This document shows, piece after piece, positions 41,222 through 43,296 of a DNA stretch of 43,296 bases. The stretch is from positions 1 through 43,296 of the forward strand of contig NZ_JACZCS010000034.1 in assembly GCF_014904745.1 (NCBI RefSeq), given 5' to 3'. Every line of letters starts with the position of its first letter. Positions within the stretch are counted from its first letter, which is position 1. A program made the translations under genes and the position numbers. A model generated the notes under the pieces. It was not told the DNA's origin. It searched no databases and saw nothing but the letters and a program-made list of their open reading frames with translations. The DNA comes from Oricola nitratireducens (GTDB lineage Bacteria; Pseudomonadota; Alphaproteobacteria; Rhizobiales; Rhizobiaceae).

Positions 41222-42054
41222 TGCGCAGCGAACTTGCGATCCATGATCTTTCGACCGGACAGATCGAGACGGTGCTGCAAACCGAGCGGCTGATCGAGGC
41301 GCCGAACTGGACGCCTGACGGGCAGGCGCTGATCGTCAATGGCGACGGAAGGCTGTTTCGCGTCGCGCTCGACGGTTCGCCGAATCTCGTCGAGATCGAT
41401 ACCGGTTTTGCGACGAGGCTCAACAACGATCACGGCATTTCGCCGGACGGAAAGACGCTGGCGATCAGCGATTCGACCGAGGAGGGGAAAAGCTGCGTCT
41501 ACACGCTGCCGATTGCTGGCGGCGCGCCGATGCGGATAACGGCGCATGTGCCGTCCTACTGGCATGGCTGGTCGCCGGACGGGACAATGCTCGCCTATGT
41601 CGGCAAGCGTGATGCCGGTTTCGATATTTATGTCTGTCCGGCGTCAGGCGGCGAGGAAACTCGCCTGACATCCGGCTTCGAGCATTGCGACGGGCCGGAC
41701 TACACGCCCGATGGCGAATGGATCTGGTTCAACGGCAAGCAGGATGGCCGGATGCAGCTTTGGCGGATGCGTCCGGACGGAAGTGCGCTCGAGCGGATGA
41801 CAGACGACGAGCGCGTGAACTGGTTTCCGCATCCGTCGCCCGATGGCCGGACGATCCTCTATCTCGCCTATGAGAACGGCGTGGAAGGGCATCCGCGCGA
41901 CCACGACGTCGAACTCAGGGCGATGCCGGCAAGCGGCGGCCTGCCGGAGGTTCTGCTCGGCCTGTATGGCGGGCAGGGGTCGATCAACGTGCCGTGCTGG
42001 GCGCCGGATTCCGGCCGCTTCGCCTTCGTGCGCTATGCGCGCACGGCCGGATAA
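41218..42054 (+). CDS. cytosolic TolB-like beta-propeller protein
   Basis: A 278-residue protein made of WD40-like/PD40 blades: [73 protein letters not shown] and [14 protein letters not shown]. No signal peptide is present, so this is not the periplasmic TolB of the Tol-Pal system. Similar propellers occur at the end of sugar operons, and oligogalacturonate lyases share this fold, so an enzymatic role on oligosaccharides is possible but unproven. Start overlaps the GH43 stop (ATGA). It is the last gene of the glycan operon. Confidence 0.82.
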   Translation: MMRSELAIHDLSTGQIETVLQTERLIEAPNWTPDGQALIVNGDGRLFRVALDGSPNLVEIDTGFATRLNNDHGISPDGKTLAISDSTEEGKSCVYTLPIAGGAPMRITAHVPSYWHGWSPDGTMLAYVGKRDAGFDIYVCPASGGEETRLTSGFEHCDGPDYTPDGEWIWFNGKQDGRMQLWRMRPDGSALERMTDDERVNWFPHPSPDGRTILYLAYENGVEGHPRDHDVELRAMPASGGLPEVLLGLYGGQGSINVPCWAPDSGRFAFVRYARTAG

Positions 42055-42245
42055 TCCGAAAACAGTCGAGTCGATTCAGCCTGTTGGCGGCCGGAGTTGA
42101 TGCACGCAGTCAGCCAATTGTAATGTTCGATTTTATAGCACGGTTTCCGCGGCAATCATTCGCCAAGGGTGCGCTGCACAAACGAATCCCGGTTGACGGA
42201 TGGGTAGCCGTACCGCATTTTGGCGCGACATATAGGGAAAACGCT
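42055..42245 (+). promoter_or_regulatory. hemA upstream region
   Basis: A 191-bp gap between the glycan operon and hemA. TTGACG (42193-42198) is a fair -35 element, but the matching -10 is poor (CATTTT, 42216-42221). No clear Fnr-type TTGAT-N4-ATCAA site and no strong terminator were seen. Confidence 0.3.
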
Positions 42246-43296
42246 ATGCATTTTGACGAGTTCTTCGCCGATCGTCTTTCGTCGCTGCGCGATGACGGCA
42301 ATTACCGGGTATTTGCGGATCTGGAACGTCATGCGGGCCAGTTCCCGAAGGCGACGCGCTACCGGGAAGACGGGTCGACGCAGGACGTCACGGTGTGGTG
42401 CTCGAACGACTATCTCGGCATGGGCCAGAACGAGAAGGTCGTTTCCGCCATGCATGCGGCGATCGACAAATGCGGCACCGGGGCGGGCGGCACGCGCAAT
42501 ATTTCGGGCACCAACCACTACCATGTCATGCTGGAGCGCGAGCTGGCCGATCTGCACGGCAAGCAAGCTGCGCTGATCTTCACCTCCGGCTATGTCTCCA
42601 ACTGGGCGGCGCTCGGCACGCTGGCCGCGAAGATCCCCGGCGTCATCGTCTATTCCGACGCCTTGAACCACGCCTCGATGATCGAGGGCATCCGGCACTC
42701 GCGCTGCGAGAAGCGGGTGTTCAGGCACAATGACTGGAAAGACCTCGACCGGCTGATGAGCCAGGACGACCCGGCGGCGCCGAAGCTGGTCGCCTTCGAG
42801 AGCGTCTATTCGATGGATGGCGACATCGCGCCGATCAAGGAGATCTGCGACGTCGCCGACAGGCACAATGCGATGACTTATCTCGACGAGGTGCATGCGG
42901 TCGGCATGTACGGCCCGCGCGGCGGCGGCGTCGCCGAACGCGAGGGGCTGATGGACCGGCTCACCGTGATCGAGGGTACGCTCGGCAAGGCCTTTGGCGT
43001 GATGGGCGGCTACATCACCGGCTCGTCCAACCTGATCGACTTCGTGCGCTCGTTTGCGTCGGGCTTCATCTTTACCACCGCGCTGCCGCCGTCGCTTGCC
43101 GCCGGCGCGACGGCCTCGATCCGGCACCTGAAAGACAGCCAGGCCGAGCGCCAGATGCATCAGGCCAATGTCGCCCGGGTGCGCGCGGCGCTCGATGCGC
43201 GCGGTATCCCGCACATGCCGAACCCGAGCCACATCGTTCCGGTGCTGGTGGGCGACGCGAAGAAGTGCAAGTGGATCTCGGACATCCTGCTCGACC
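42246..43296 (+). CDS. hemA: 5-aminolevulinate synthase (partial, 3' end beyond window)
   Basis: The first 350 codons of ALA synthase, the PLP enzyme that condenses glycine and succinyl-CoA to 5-aminolevulinate, the first step of haem synthesis in alphaproteobacteria. Clear landmarks are [55 protein letters not shown] and the PLP-binding Lys248 in EGTLGKAFG, the same number as in the Rhodobacter enzyme. Full length should be about 405 residues, so roughly 55 are missing off the right edge. It is transcribed from its own region and seems unrelated to the glycan operon. Confidence 0.97.
   Translation, partial: MHFDEFFADRLSSLRDDGNYRVFADLERHAGQFPKATRYREDGSTQDVTVWCSNDYLGMGQNEKVVSAMHAAIDKCGTGAGGTRNISGTNHYHVMLERELADLHGKQAALIFTSGYVSNWAALGTLAAKIPGVIVYSDALNHASMIEGIRHSRCEKRVFRHNDWKDLDRLMSQDDPAAPKLVAFESVYSMDGDIAPIKEICDVADRHNAMTYLDEVHAVGMYGPRGGGVAEREGLMDRLTVIEGTLGKAFGVMGGYITGSSNLIDFVRSFASGFIFTTALPPSLAAGATASIRHLKDSQAERQMHQANVARVRAALDARGIPHMPNPSHIVPVLVGDAKKCKWISDILLD

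Noticed and set aside
41218-42054. Identification as TolB of the Tol-Pal system
   Set aside because: No signal peptide, too short, and no tolA/pal neighbours; only the propeller fold is shared.

Overview
The window (43,296 bp, high GC, dense ATGA/TGATG overlaps between genes) looks like chromosome of a hyphomicrobial (Rhizobiales-type) alphaproteobacterium. Support comes from the urtABCDE layout, the alphaproteobacterial-type 5-aminolevulinate synthase at the right end, many ABC uptake systems, and sigma-54 promoters of classic form. The species cannot be named from the sequence alone. No rRNA, tRNA or CRISPR array was seen.

Layout. 1-4450: end of a glutaryl-CoA dehydrogenase gene coupled to a fused-E1 2-oxoacid dehydrogenase, a TetR regulator, a fumarylacetoacetase-family hydrolase and a DUF2783 protein. 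4697-11394: a urea ABC importer operon, urtABCD-(alpha/beta hydrolase)-urtE, behind a near-consensus sigma-54 promoter. 11395-16860: a visibly different islet with an AraC-type regulator, a large autotransporter built of about eight 48-residue repeats, an IS6-type transposase remnant and a gene-poor, strongly self-complementary stretch. 16879-19723: copper efflux ATPase and its CueR-type regulator behind a textbook MerR-family promoter. 19731-27756: a two-armed cluster. The leftward arm is RidA-like protein plus creatininase-family hydrolase. The rightward arm is an NMT1/THI5-type ABC importer, a CodA-like amidohydrolase, an FAD-linked oxidoreductase and two flavodoxin-fold reductases. The rightward arm starts at a second sigma-54 promoter. 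27763-42054: a LacI-controlled plant-glycan locus with sugar ABC importer, GH2 beta-mannosidase, D-lyxose/D-mannose isomerase, sugar isomerase/epimerase, Gfo/Idh/MocA dehydrogenase, aldo/keto reductase, GH43 glycosidase and a cytosolic TolB-like propeller. 42246-end: 5' part of hemA.

How it fits together. Two separate operons carry sigma-54 promoters with exact GG-N10-GC spacing: urea uptake and the RidA/creatininase/CodA-like cluster. This suggests that the second cluster is a nitrogen-scavenging pathway for a small cyclic amide or N-heterocycle (imported, oxidised, ring-opened, deaminated). Its substrate cannot be read from the sequence, and it is the best candidate here for an undescribed system. 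The glycan locus appears to import beta-mannoside- and xylan- or arabinan-derived oligosaccharides, cleave them in the cytoplasm and isomerise mannose to fructose. It probably answers to the LacI regulator through paired AACGTTAAAGT sites.
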